A DNA stretch of 64,000 bases from CAVROP01 sp050012175 (lineage in GTDB: Bacteria > Acidobacteriota > Terriglobia > UBA7540). The stretch's first letter is position 1. Every line of letters begins with the position of its first letter. A model generated the notes under the pieces. That model saw only the letters and a list, made by a program, of their open reading frames with translations, did no database searches and was not told the origin of the DNA. The translations under genes were made by a program, and so were the position numbers. Shown here in pieces: positions 8,718 to 17,919 of the stretch. The DNA is taken from assembly GCA_050012175.1 (NCBI GenBank), contig JBEKHR010000018.1, positions 33,888-97,887 of the forward strand. The letters run 5' to 3'.

Positions 8718-9917
8718 TCACTCTTCTTCTAGCTGCCTATTCCCGAATTTTAGCATTTTAAGGTTAATGAATGCACCCATTTCCGACTTGAAACGTGACA
8801 CGTCGAAGCGTTCCGCATTCCGACGAACAAAAGCGGGCGAGAAGTGTGTTTCGATAGACTCGAAGAATCGGATCGCATCGGCCAGTGACTCGGCGGATTG
8901 TTCGGCAAAGAATACCCCCGTTGAAGATTCGGGAGCAAAGGAACTTGTAGGCAAACCACCTATCACTGTTTCCAATGCTCCCCCGCAGCCAAACGCAATC
9001 ACAGGGCGTCCGCACGCTTGTGCTTCGATGGGAGTCAGCCCTATGTCCTCTTCGCTTGGGAAGATGAAGGCTCTGCACCGCTGGTAGTGCTCGCGAACCA
9101 CGTCGTCGGGCTGGTAACCTAGGAAAGTGATCGTGGGTCCTGCCTTTTGCTGGAGGGCTCGCATCGCTTCTCCTTGACCGATCACTATCAGCCGGCGTTT
9201 CATTGCGTTGCAAGCGCTTATTGCAAGATCAACCCGCTTGTAAGCAACTAAGGGACTGACTACGAGATAGAAATCCTCCGCGATTGTTCCGATCGAAAAA
9301 GAGCTGATATTCACCGGGGGATGAATTACTTCCGCTTCTCGACGGTAGTACTTGGCGATCCTGGAGGCGGCGTTATGGGAACTCGCCACATAGTAATCGA
9401 CTCTCGCCGACGCCACGTAGTCCCACTGTCGGACGTAGTTGGCCACGATGGAGTAGAATGCGCGCCCCAGGGCGCCTCCCGGTGCAGTCGAACGATACTG
9501 GTGATACATATCCCAGACGTAACGCATTGGCGTGTGGCAATAGCAAATGTGGCAGGTATGCGGACGAGTCAGAACTCCTTTCGCCGGTCCTGACTCGGAA
9601 CTGATCACCAGGTCGTACTCGTCCAGTTTGAACTGCTCCAGGGCAAGAGGAAAGAGGGGCAGGAATCTCCTGTAGTGGCGCCTGATCCCCGGGATCTTTT
9701 GTAGAAACGAGGTCGTGAACTTGCGTGACCTGAGCGATGGCGGAAGAGCCTTGGGGTCGAGGACCAAAGTGAAAATATCCGCCTGAGGAAAGATATCCGC
9801 AAGAACTTCAAGGACGCGTTCCCCGCCTCGGAACCTCACAAACCAGTAATGAACGATGGCCACCCGCAATTTAGAGAGAAGGTCCGGCAGTGGCTCGTCC
9901 CGAGCTGCCTGATTCAT
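8718..9917 (-). CDS. family 4 glycosyltransferase (mannosyltransferase-like)
   Basis: A cytoplasmic or membrane-associated GT-B glycosyltransferase adding a sugar to the lipid-linked repeat unit. The N-terminal domain opens with LRVAIVHYWFVRFRGGERVL, and the C-terminal domain has FIFPSEEDIGLTPIEAQACG, the E-x7-E nucleotide-sugar site of GT4. The sequence CHICYCHTPMRYVWDMY is typical of WbaZ-like mannosyl or rhamnosyl transferases. The 399-residue length is standard. It lies immediately upstream of gmd in the operon, consistent with GDP-mannose or GDP-D-rhamnose as donor, which is inference only. Confidence 0.85.
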   Translation of the reverse strand: MNQAARDEPLPDLLSKLRVAIVHYWFVRFRGGERVLEVLADIFPQADIFTLVLDPKALPPSLRSRKFTTSFLQKIPGIRRHYRRFLPLFPLALEQFKLDEYDLVISSESGPAKGVLTRPHTCHICYCHTPMRYVWDMYHQYRSTAPGGALGRAFYSIVANYVRQWDYVASARVDYYVASSHNAASRIAKYYRREAEVIHPPVNISSFSIGTIAEDFYLVVSPLVAYKRVDLAISACNAMKRRLIVIGQGEAMRALQQKAGPTITFLGYQPDDVVREHYQRCRAFIFPSEEDIGLTPIEAQACGRPVIAFGCGGALETVIGGLPTSSFAPESSTGVFFAEQSAESLADAIRFFESIETHFSPAFVRRNAERFDVSRFKSEMGAFINLKMLKFGNRQLEEE

Positions 9918-10011
9918 GGAGCCCCCTTAACCTGTCTCTTCGACATCACTCATTCACAAACCTGGACAAACATCTCGGAATTTTAAGCCCCAGCTTGCTC
10001 TTCCGAATCGA

Positions 10012-11121
10012 TTATTCTTGCAGCACTTTACGGTAAACTTCGAGCGTGCGTCGGGCGCATTCCTCCCAGGAAAAGAGCTTTGCCCTCTCTGGTCCTTTTC
10101 GGCGTAGCTCAGCCTGCCGTTCAGTGGAACTCAAGACTCCCTCCATAGCGGCAGCCAGATCTTCCACACTCGTCGGTTCAAAGTACTCGGCTGCATCCCC
10201 AGCAACCTCAGGAAGCGAAGCCACTCGCGAGCAGACAACCGGTGTGCCACAAGCCATCGCTTCCAAGACCGGCAGACCGAAACCCTCGATGAACGAGGGC
10301 ATCACCATCAAATCCGCGCCCGCGTATACTTTCGGCAAGGCCGCATGGGCCACGTGGGGAAAAAAGGAAACATGGCCGGCGATTCCAAGCTGGGAACAAA
10401 GTCTGACGAGTCCTTCCTTCCACTTGGGATCATCGCCGACGATCAGCAACTGCTGCTGGGCTTTTCTTCGTCCGCGCAGTAGCGCAAACGCCCGGATCAG
10501 TGTGGGAATGTTCTTGTGGGGCTTAAGCATGCCGATATACAGGAGATAGGGACGCCGCAACTGAAGCGCTGAGGAAGCCGCTTGGAATGCCTCCTCATGA
10601 TTGCATACGCGGAAGTGAGAACTGACCCCGTGGTAGATCACTGTGACTTTTTCGGGAGCGATCCTGAGCCTCTCCACAATCTGGCGCTTCGTGAATTCGG
10701 AAACGGTAACAATGTGATCGGCCTTCCGGCTTGCCATGGCCAACATCGGCCGCGCATAGACGAGCGACGGAAGCGTTCTGCGGAAGGTCCGATCCATGAT
10801 GTGAGTGAGATCGTGGATCGTCACCAGTAGCCTTCCACGATAGAAGCATGGGACGTTGTAATGAAGGCAGTGCAACAGGTCCGATCCCTTTGCCACTCGA
10901 GGAATCTGCCACTGCTCCCGCAGACCGTAAATGGGAGCATCCGCACGCACCCAGGTAAAGCGGTCGGAGCCAAACTCGCGTACGGACTCCTGGCGCGGAC
11001 AGGCTAGACGGAACGAGAAATCACACTCCATCCGCGCATAGTTCTCGAGCAGATTCTTCAGGTACGTCCCGATTCCCGAAAATCCCAGCATCCTGGCGTC
11101 AATCGTGATAACCCTCCCCAT
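10012..11121 (-). CDS. family 4 glycosyltransferase
   Basis: A GT-B glycosyltransferase of 369 residues. The start at 11121 (MGRVITIDARMLGFSGIGTY) has AGGAG 6-8 nt upstream, better than the longer open frame that begins at 11178. The C-terminal domain carries LLYIGMLKPHKNIPTLIRAF and VMPSFIEGFGLPVLEAMACG, the donor-binding GT4 signature. It belongs to the same subgroup as the GT4 at 15080 (GIGTY/GIARY plus HDLTHI or HDVVWL). Donor and acceptor cannot be read from the sequence. Confidence 0.88.
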   Translation of the reverse strand: MGRVITIDARMLGFSGIGTYLKNLLENYARMECDFSFRLACPRQESVREFGSDRFTWVRADAPIYGLREQWQIPRVAKGSDLLHCLHYNVPCFYRGRLLVTIHDLTHIMDRTFRRTLPSLVYARPMLAMASRKADHIVTVSEFTKRQIVERLRIAPEKVTVIYHGVSSHFRVCNHEEAFQAASSALQLRRPYLLYIGMLKPHKNIPTLIRAFALLRGRRKAQQQLLIVGDDPKWKEGLVRLCSQLGIAGHVSFFPHVAHAALPKVYAGADLMVMPSFIEGFGLPVLEAMACGTPVVCSRVASLPEVAGDAAEYFEPTSVEDLAAAMEGVLSSTERQAELRRKGPERAKLFSWEECARRTLEVYRKVLQE

Positions 11122-11209
11122 CAGGTCTCCTCTTCTCAGGGATCTTCGTCTGCTTCCGATGGGAATTGGAATCCCCATGTCCGTCGCTTGGGGGGGAGGG
11201 GGAGTGCCA

Positions 11210-11397
11210 GCCAGATTGCAAGAAGGTTTCGTCGTGGCGCTTTTCTTGTTCGAAAGGCGTAGTGTCTTAGGCGGTCCATCATGAGCCCCGCCTGCTCGCG
11301 AAGCCGCGCTTCAAAGCTGAAATGAGACGTGGCCGTGATATTCTCCGGACACTCGTCGAGGACTTGGGAGACTGCTCGATTTGCATGTAACTTTGCC
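11210..11397 (-). other. possible degraded C-terminus of a lost glycosyltransferase or similar gene
   Basis: Between the methyltransferase stop (11398) and the next GT4 start, the minus strand reads ENITATSHFSFEARLREQ followed by AGLMMDRLRHYA. This resembles the last helices of a GT4 protein (F-E-x-R followed by a short amphipathic end). There is no start codon or N-terminal domain of its own. It may be a remnant of a deleted gene; chance similarity is a real possibility. Confidence 0.25.
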
Positions 11398-12171
11398 TTA
11401 CCCCTTTCGGGCCACCACCTCCAGCACACCGCTGAGGAAGGAGGTGGGCGGCAGATTTGCGAGGAACCGGTCGCAAAACTCGACCTGCCGGTAGAACTTT
11501 CCGTACCAAACCTTCACCCTGGGGCTGAGGCCCGTCAGGTTGCGGGGGAGGAAATTCCGCCGCCACAGCTTCTCGGTCAGGAAGCCGTGCCGTTTGAGCA
11601 GTTCCGATGTGGAAGCGGCGGTGAACTTGACAGGATGCACCGACCTTTCCCCCCATTCCGCGAGCTTTTCCGCCCACGAGAACCGGTTCGGAAACATAAG
11701 GAGAAAGAGGAGCCCGGAGGGCGCGAGGATCCTGTTGATTTCCTCCAATGAGCCATCTATATCGGGAACGTGCTCAAGGACGCCCACCGACAGGGCTGCG
11801 CCGAAGGAACCCGATTCATAGGGCAGCTTGACGCGGTCCTCGCCATACTCAATCCGGAGGTCACTTAGCTCAGGGATGCGCTCAACCCATCCTCGCCGCC
11901 CCACATCGTAGGAAAGCACCTTGACGCCACGGCGTTGCAGCAGGAGCGACACCTGCCCGTAGCCACATCCCCAGTCTAAGATTGGCCCATGAAGGCGGCC
12001 CCTCCCGCAGTAAGACGCTACGAGGTCGGCGGCCCTGACATAGTTCATGGCCGCTGCTGGCCCGTCCATATGCTCCATATCGGTCGCGCCGGCGCTCTTG
12101 GCGCTCGCAGCCATCCTTATCAGGAGCTCGAGGTCTTGCCGGCCTTGGTCCGTACGTGACTGCCTCCCCAT
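11398..12171 (-). CDS. class I SAM-dependent methyltransferase
   Basis: A 257-residue methyltransferase of the Methyltransf_11 type. Motif I is ILDWGCGYGQVSLLL (about 64-78), the acidic end of strand 2 is VLSYDVG, and motif IV/post I is FGAALSVGVLEHVPD. The C-terminal part contains aromatic and basic residues typical of sugar or lipid-linked glycan methyltransferases. Its position among glycosyltransferases suggests O-methylation of the polysaccharide or its lipid-linked precursor. The start is the ATG at 12171; alternatives inside the first 35 residues cannot be excluded. Confidence 0.8.
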   Translation of the reverse strand: MGRQSRTDQGRQDLELLIRMAASAKSAGATDMEHMDGPAAAMNYVRAADLVASYCGRGRLHGPILDWGCGYGQVSLLLQRRGVKVLSYDVGRRGWVERIPELSDLRIEYGEDRVKLPYESGSFGAALSVGVLEHVPDIDGSLEEINRILAPSGLLFLLMFPNRFSWAEKLAEWGERSVHPVKFTAASTSELLKRHGFLTEKLWRRNFLPRNLTGLSPRVKVWYGKFYRQVEFCDRFLANLPPTSFLSGVLEVVARKG

Positions 12172-12271
12172 TCCCTGCCCCCCTCAGAGCGCCCCTTCGT
12201 TCCAACAATGCCCTCTTGCCGCACTTACAGAGCGCGCTCGCCTGCCCGCGCGCAGCACTCGAAGGAAGTAT

Positions 12272-13582
12272 TTATTCACCCGTCACTTTTCCCAAATTTC
12301 CCTGTATGACCTTGCGCTTCCCCCGGGAATTGTCGACAAGAAGTCCCTCCGTGTTTCCGGCGTCCATGTTGTTTATGACCTCAAAGAAGTCGCTGTCACC
12401 GGGTGCAATATAGATGCCAACGCTTTGCCGCATCGTGCCCCCTCCCTCCTCGTCGAAACCAGTTTTCCCAATAAGACAATCGGCAATCATAAAATGACTT
12501 ACACCAGGGGCGACACTCACACCATAAGTATTATGTCCAGTGGTATTGTTGTGGCCATTAGCAGATATTTGCGTACCTAAAATTTGAATGTTTTCTCCTG
12601 CTTGCATGAAGACCCCACTGAGGTAGTTCGCTCGGATAAAGCCGCCGGACCATGTAAAACCGTTGGTATGGCTGTTATTAAGGTTGATGCCGTATCCCTT
12701 CGCTGAACCGGCCACCCATGATTCGGCGAAGTCAATATGAAAAACTCTTCCGCTGCCGCCGATCAGGATCCCATCCTGCTGATGTGTGGTGTCCACTACG
12801 ACACCCTTCGCGAACACCTGGCCGACAACCTCATGCTCTCCAGGATCGATGACGATACCCCGCGAGTTTCCGTAAATCTCCACATCGGTCAGCCAGATCC
12901 CAGCTCCATTGGTAAGGTGCAAGCCCGTGCTTGGGCCGCTGCCTCCGTATAGTTTCGTATCGTGGACAAGAAGGCCCACCCCGCCGGTCTGCCAGAGGTC
13001 GTTGGCAAGGCATCGGATGTCGCAGTCATCGATATAGAGGTTTTGCGGCCCATTAAACACAATACCGTTATATTGGTTCCAGATGCGCACATTCGAAACA
13101 TGGACGAAACTGGCGCTTACGGTGATTCCCGCCCCGCCCGTGGGGGCCAAGTTGCCTTGAGTGTACAAGCCCAAATTGGCAACGGTGGAGTAGTCGCCGC
13201 CCTTTACAATTTCGATCTGGTCGCTTGCCAAGCCGGTAGACACGAACGTGGTTTCGGCGCTTCCGGCTCCCTCGAGACGAATCGTTTTGTCGATCCTTAT
13301 TGGCGAGGAATGAAGGAATGATCCACCAGGAGCCATGACGGTGGATCCTGGCGCGGCAGCGGCAATGGCGTGGTTAATCCTTTCCGCCATGTCCCTTCCC
13401 TCAAAGTCGCTTGCCCAATACACCTTGCAGTCGCCCGTGCGGGCAGCATCCAGGGCGGCGTGGGCTGCCTTGCCCGCCGGATCGGATTGCGCGGGAGAAC
13501 CCGATAATTGACAAGGAATATTGCAGAGCGTCGTTACCAACAGTGAAAGAAAGAGAGCTATCTTCAAGGGGCACAATCCCAT
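12272..13582 (-). CDS. secreted right-handed beta-helix protein
   Basis: A 436-residue exported protein. A signal peptide covers about residues 1-25 (KIALFLSLLVTTLC, with Cys at the cleavage region). The mature part begins like a pectate-lyase-superfamily fold: DMAERINHAIAAAAPGSTVMAPGG, then repeated short strands such as VANLGLYTQG, VSNVRIWNQYNGIVF and IYIDDCDI-like rungs. In exopolysaccharide loci such proteins are polysaccharide lyases, epimerases or tailspike-like hydrolases acting in the periplasm or outside. No catalytic residues can be assigned with confidence. SD GGAG lies 5-8 nt before the ATG. Confidence 0.78.
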   Translation of the reverse strand: MGLCPLKIALFLSLLVTTLCNIPCQLSGSPAQSDPAGKAAHAALDAARTGDCKVYWASDFEGRDMAERINHAIAAAAPGSTVMAPGGSFLHSSPIRIDKTIRLEGAGSAETTFVSTGLASDQIEIVKGGDYSTVANLGLYTQGNLAPTGGAGITVSASFVHVSNVRIWNQYNGIVFNGPQNLYIDDCDIRCLANDLWQTGGVGLLVHDTKLYGGSGPSTGLHLTNGAGIWLTDVEIYGNSRGIVIDPGEHEVVGQVFAKGVVVDTTHQQDGILIGGSGRVFHIDFAESWVAGSAKGYGINLNNSHTNGFTWSGGFIRANYLSGVFMQAGENIQILGTQISANGHNNTTGHNTYGVSVAPGVSHFMIADCLIGKTGFDEEGGGTMRQSVGIYIAPGDSDFFEVINNMDAGNTEGLLVDNSRGKRKVIQGNLGKVTGE

Positions 13583-13612
13583 TCTGTCTCCATGCCGAAA
13601 CTTACGGGCCCG

Positions 13613-15028
13613 CTAAATGCGTGGATGCTCCGGAATTGCGCTCATGCCCGCCTGCCGCAACATGCCTCCTCCAGCCCCGGAGCGCACGCCGAAGATCCGG
13701 CGCGCACCATAGGCGACAGCCAGAATCAACATGTATCCCAGCAACTGCGGGTACATGAGCATCACATTGGCGCTGGCGCAGAGGCTTCCCAATATTCCGA
13801 GACGGAACCAGAGCCCGAACAGTTGGAAATACTGATCCGACACCGCGCCCTTTGGCCGGCGCCTTATGTCAAGCAATCGAACGTCAAGCCATTTCAGCAA
13901 ACCACCGATCACCAATCCTTCAACCACTACACCCGCGGTCCCGAAGTTGACATACCAGTCCGCAAACAACACTTGGCCCAGTCCGAAGTGCAATGGGTTG
14001 GTGATGTTTACGATGCCCAGAGTCACGGAGCCCCACGCGTATTGCTGGCGGAAGGGAAGAAGGCTGCTGGGTACGAATCCCAGCAGGCCGGCGAGAATTG
14101 TCTTGCCGTAAAACAGGGGATAGCGATTCGCCTCGAAGCCCACCAGCACATAGCTGGAATCGCGGAAATTGGCGAAGAAGGTGTTCCCGTGAATTACTTC
14201 ATACCATAAGCCTTCCAATGAGAGGCCCGAGTGGCTGCGGATAAGCTGGAGAGTGCTGGCGCTGCAGAGCAGGAGAACAGCCAAGATCAGCGCGCGAAAC
14301 AGGGTCAGCTTAGTATTCTTTAGGGAGAAGTAGATCAGCCCAGCGGAAACGAACGGGGCGAGCAAATTGCCCCGAGATGCCGTACAAAGATTCGTAATTG
14401 TGAGCGCCGTAATCGCAAAGAAGCACAGGGGCCTGTATGCCCGTATCTTCCCGAGGGACAAGCCGCCCATCAGAAACACAGCCCCAGTATTAGCCATGGT
14501 AAAACCGCCGGTGTAAATGTATCGCAGGGGATGGTTCATTTCGAGAAGTTCGCGGGAATGCGGTGCTGAGCTCAGGAGAGGAATCTGCCATTCTTTGATA
14601 AAGAAGAGCCACACGCTGGCGACTCCGATCAGGCAGACGGCGCAAGCTCCCATGGTGAGTTGGTGCAGGGAAACACGCGGCGAGCGGGGCAGTTCGCGCT
14701 GCTTTCCGGCGAGACGCGGGAACAGGCGCGGGGCAGCCCAATGCGCCAGCATCACGCAGATTGTTCCCACGCATATCACTCCGAGGAGCTCGTCTGCCGC
14801 CCATTGCATAGACAACGCGTGGCCGGACTGTCCGATGCCTTCGAGGGACTCCGGACTCAGGGCCAAGGGATAGGCGACGAACACCGGCAGGATGAGGGTA
14901 CCGACCAGGAAGGCATTGCTGGGGGTAAGCAGTATCTTGGTGCGCCTGTATTGCCACAGCGCCCACCCCGTGCAACCCACCAGCATAATCCAGTCAAGCG
15001 TCAGCATCTCGCCTATGTTCCCTCCCAT
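13613..15028 (-). CDS. oligosaccharide repeat unit polymerase (Wzy-like)
   Basis: A polytopic inner-membrane protein of about 471 residues with ten or more hydrophobic segments. Short conserved stretches include CTASRGNLLAPFVSAGLIYF and, in the C-terminal half, FADWYVNFGTAGVVVEGLVIGGLL, the arrangement seen in O-antigen or repeat-unit polymerases. It likely joins lipid-linked repeat units in the periplasm after flipping by the product of 19120-20643. Starts at 15028 and 15007 are both plausible; the open frame itself extends to a TTG at 15046. Confidence 0.75.
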   Translation of the reverse strand: MGGNIGEMLTLDWIMLVGCTGWALWQYRRTKILLTPSNAFLVGTLILPVFVAYPLALSPESLEGIGQSGHALSMQWAADELLGVICVGTICVMLAHWAAPRLFPRLAGKQRELPRSPRVSLHQLTMGACAVCLIGVASVWLFFIKEWQIPLLSSAPHSRELLEMNHPLRYIYTGGFTMANTGAVFLMGGLSLGKIRAYRPLCFFAITALTITNLCTASRGNLLAPFVSAGLIYFSLKNTKLTLFRALILAVLLLCSASTLQLIRSHSGLSLEGLWYEVIHGNTFFANFRDSSYVLVGFEANRYPLFYGKTILAGLLGFVPSSLLPFRQQYAWGSVTLGIVNITNPLHFGLGQVLFADWYVNFGTAGVVVEGLVIGGLLKWLDVRLLDIRRRPKGAVSDQYFQLFGLWFRLGILGSLCASANVMLMYPQLLGYMLILAVAYGARRIFGVRSGAGGGMLRQAGMSAIPEHPRI

Positions 15029-15079
15029 ATCCTCCGCAGCGCACAAAGTTGGAACGTGACATTATCTCTTATTTTTGCG

Positions 15080-16204
15080 TCAAGGAGCCACCCCGGTTAA
15101 AGTATGAAGAACTCTCCTCGCCGTGGCTTCCCAGGTGAAGCCTTGGGCTCGTCTCAGTCCTCTTTCAATCAGCGCCGCACGAAGTTGGGTGTCATTGAAT
15201 AGTCGCAGAATTCCTGCGGCCATTGCCTCACTGTCATACGGTGAGACCAGCAAGGCAGCATCCTCAACAACTTCCGGGATCGAAGATGTATTCGAGGCCA
15301 CGATAGCCACTCCACAGGCCATTGCCTCAACAAGAGGAAGGCCGAAACCCTCATACAACGAGGGGAAAACAAAGGCTTTGGCTCCCGAATAAAGCATGGG
15401 CATCTCTTCCTCGGAAACATAGCCGAGGAGCTTTACATCCTTCTCGCCCAAGCCCCATTTTAACATGGCGCGGCGGATGTTGGTCTTACCCCACCCCTGC
15501 CCTCCCGCGATGAGCAATTGCCCCTGAAATTGACGCCTATTGCGCAGCATTCCAAAAGCCTCAATCAGCGTGAGCAAATTTTTTCGCGGCTCGATGGTGC
15601 CAACGCTGCAAATATAATCCTGCTGAGCCTCGAATCTTTGTGCGACGTATAGGACCGCCCTATCATGGTCATGCGGGTGGTAGTGCCCGGAAACGCCGCT
15701 ATAAATGACCACAATCCTCGAAGCCGGAACGCGCAAAAGGGCTTGCACATCGGCAGCAGTGGCCGTGGAGTCAGCGACTACTTGATCCGCCTGACGCACT
15801 GACTTTTCCGCAAGCAGTCTGGTTACCTGGCGGTTGTAAAAACTCATCGTCTCGGGATATCGAAGCCAGACCACATCGTGCATCGTCAGGACCTTGCGGA
15901 TGTTCGCGGGAAGCCTTAGGGGCAATGTGTGGGCTGGGCCCCAGAATGTGTCCAGGTTGTCCTGGAGAATCATCCGCTGGCCAGCCGTCTGGACCCACAA
16001 GCTGCCGGGCAGCCACCGGGGCCACGCGGCCACCCGCTTGCGCCATCGGGGAATCCCAAACTCCCAGGGGAAATCGCGGTCGGAGTAAAGGTAGTAAGAG
16101 TTCTTCGTATCGATTTTCACCAGTTCGCCGAGGATGCTGGAAACGTAGCGAGCTATGCCCGTGAAAGGGCGCGACAAAGGCCTGACATCAATTCCAATCC
16201 TCAT
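15080..16204 (-). CDS. family 4 glycosyltransferase
   Basis: A 374-residue GT-B glycosyltransferase beginning MRIGIDVRPLSRPFTGIARY. It shows the GT4 donor site FVFPSLYEGFGLPLVEAMACG and the interdomain YICSVGTIEPRKNLLTLIEAF. It resembles mannosyl- or rhamnosyltransferases of exopolysaccharide clusters. It lies 51 nt upstream of the polymerase gene and is part of the same transcription unit. Confidence 0.88.
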   Translation of the reverse strand: MRIGIDVRPLSRPFTGIARYVSSILGELVKIDTKNSYYLYSDRDFPWEFGIPRWRKRVAAWPRWLPGSLWVQTAGQRMILQDNLDTFWGPAHTLPLRLPANIRKVLTMHDVVWLRYPETMSFYNRQVTRLLAEKSVRQADQVVADSTATAADVQALLRVPASRIVVIYSGVSGHYHPHDHDRAVLYVAQRFEAQQDYICSVGTIEPRKNLLTLIEAFGMLRNRRQFQGQLLIAGGQGWGKTNIRRAMLKWGLGEKDVKLLGYVSEEEMPMLYSGAKAFVFPSLYEGFGLPLVEAMACGVAIVASNTSSIPEVVEDAALLVSPYDSEAMAAGILRLFNDTQLRAALIERGLRRAQGFTWEATARRVLHTLTGVAP

Positions 16205-16393
16205 ACCGCACTTACCTTCAAATCATTTAGATTCGCCATCTTTCCACCTCAGCGGGCACGGCTCCGGCAGTGAAGTGGGGAAGGGGCACAATGGATGGCC
16301 CGCCTGAGAACCCACAATCTTCACCCTGCTCCCGGAATGCTTCGATAAACTGATAGGGCAATTCAAACTAGGCTGTTGTGAGCGGACCGTTAC

Positions 16394-17347
16394 CTAGCCT
16401 TTCTCGGAATTCCCATTCACAGCTACAACGGGCTTGGCCTTCGACCCAAAATAGTAATGGTACAAGGCGCGATAGACAAGCCACGGCAGAGGGATTTGCG
16501 TGTCCAGTAAGGGTCTGAGTGGAGTCAGGGCAGGAGTCAGCCATCTTGCCAAGAGTTTCAGCATTCGGTACTTCACTGAGCGGTGGCGACGCGCTCTGAT
16601 TTCAGCAAAGTACGCCCCGGCCTCTTTGGTTTGGAAAAGCCGTACTGACGCGACCTCGGAGCGTGCCCGGAAGGAGAGGTCCGCAAACGAAATGTATTTA
16701 TAGTGGTATCCAACCGCATTCGGATTGTAGAGTAAGCGCAATCCTCTTCTCATCAAGCGATAACCGAGCTCCATGTCTTCATAACCGTAAGTTCGAAAGT
16801 CCTCATCAAATGTTCCGTTTTCTCGGAGGAATTCTACTTTCAGACTTATATTGCTGGAATAAAAATGACCAACGTCCACTTGCATCCCCCGGGAAAGACT
16901 GTGGTAATCGAAGGGCCCGGCAAGGCCCAGCCACTTCATGAAAGGAGTAGGATGCACTTCCGGCGACCAAGTCACATGACCTAAGACGCCCACAGAAGCT
17001 TCGGGATACTTCCTATGCCAGCCAAGGTGTTCAGACGCAAGGTTGCCTGCGGGAATAATATCGTCGTCGCCGAAAAGGACGATCTCGCCTCGCGCTTCAC
17101 GAATTCCGTGATTGCGTGCCGACGCCTGTCCGCGGTTCTCCTGGTGAAGGTACCGAATCGGAATTGGAGACCCCTCATTGCTTTGGGCTACGACGGAGTC
17201 GGTCCCATCGGTTGAGCCGTCATCAACGACGAGGACCTCGAGAATCTCCTCTTGCGCCGACTGAGAACGATAAGCCGCGAGACTCTTCCGCAAGATGTCT
17301 TTGCGGTTGTAGGTGGGGATAATGATGGTCAGTTTGCCTATGGACAT
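16394..17347 (-). CDS. family 2 glycosyltransferase
   Basis: A GT-A fold transferase of 317 residues: LTIIIPTYNRKDILRKSL at the N-terminus, nucleotide-binding VVDDGSTDGTD, the metal-binding FGDDDIIP (DxD), and the acceptor-side FDEDFRTYGYEDMELGYRL (ED motif). The C-terminus ends in a hydrophobic, aromatic segment (LPWLVYRALYHYYFG) that could touch the membrane. Its ATG lies inside the 3' end of the preceding methyltransferase gene (10-nt overlap), suggesting coupled translation. Confidence 0.88.
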   Translation of the reverse strand: MSIGKLTIIIPTYNRKDILRKSLAAYRSQSAQEEILEVLVVDDGSTDGTDSVVAQSNEGSPIPIRYLHQENRGQASARNHGIREARGEIVLFGDDDIIPAGNLASEHLGWHRKYPEASVGVLGHVTWSPEVHPTPFMKWLGLAGPFDYHSLSRGMQVDVGHFYSSNISLKVEFLRENGTFDEDFRTYGYEDMELGYRLMRRGLRLLYNPNAVGYHYKYISFADLSFRARSEVASVRLFQTKEAGAYFAEIRARRHRSVKYRMLKLLARWLTPALTPLRPLLDTQIPLPWLVYRALYHYYFGSKAKPVVAVNGNSEKG

Positions 17348-17919
17348 CCTGGGGGCGCTCCCTGGTCGGGCCGCGGGGTTAGCACGAAGATCCTTCGGTA
17401 GAACGGCTCACGACCGAAGGCTCGAAGTGCGCGCTCGAAGAGACCCGGTACGAGTACCAACAATAATCTGAAGAAGTAATACCGGATGCGGGACATCTCC
17501 ATGCGATTCGTCCAATCATGAAATCGAAGGCTTTCGTTCCCAACACTCTCGATCATCCATTTATCCTGGAATTCTGTAAATAAATCTGCACTCGGAAACA
17601 GATGCTGCGTGTGCTCTACAAGCCAGTCCGGTGGAACGCGGCGGAGGCTTCTGTGATACTCCAAGAATTCCTGTCTATCGGTTGGCGGTATGTGTTCCAA
17701 AACGTCGGAAGCAATAACTGCCTCGAAGGAGCCGTCCGGGAAGGGAAGCTTGGTAGCAGAGCAAATGACTGGGTCAAGTGCCACCTTCCTGCTCATAACC
17801 CGCGCGCCGTCGCCGGTAATCGAGCACGTCCCTCGGAATATGGCAAGGTGGGTCAGGATGCCAAGGACGAGCCCCTGTCCGCAACACTCGCGATGAGTTG
17901 AGGAGCCATCTCTCCGCAC
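17338..17919 (-). CDS. SAM-dependent methyltransferase, N-terminus doubtful
   Basis: The central part is clearly a class I methyltransferase: CSATKLPFPDGSFEAVIASD followed by VLEHIPP is the post-I/motif IV block. The expected motif I (VLDVGCGxG) is only hinted at as ECCGQGLVLGIL, and the only starts are a GTG at 17919, inside the upstream glycosyltransferase gene, and an internal ATG at 17796 after motif I. So either the gene has lost its N-terminus, or a frameshift near 17900 hides a longer protein or a fusion to the upstream gene. It overlaps the upstream gene by 67 nt and the downstream one by 10 nt. Confidence 0.6.
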   Translation of the reverse strand: MRRDGSSTHRECCGQGLVLGILTHLAIFRGTCSITGDGARVMSRKVALDPVICSATKLPFPDGSFEAVIASDVLEHIPPTDRQEFLEYHRSLRRVPPDWLVEHTQHLFPSADLFTEFQDKWMIESVGNESLRFHDWTNRMEMSRIRYYFFRLLLVLVPGLFERALRAFGREPFYRRIFVLTPRPDQGAPPGCP

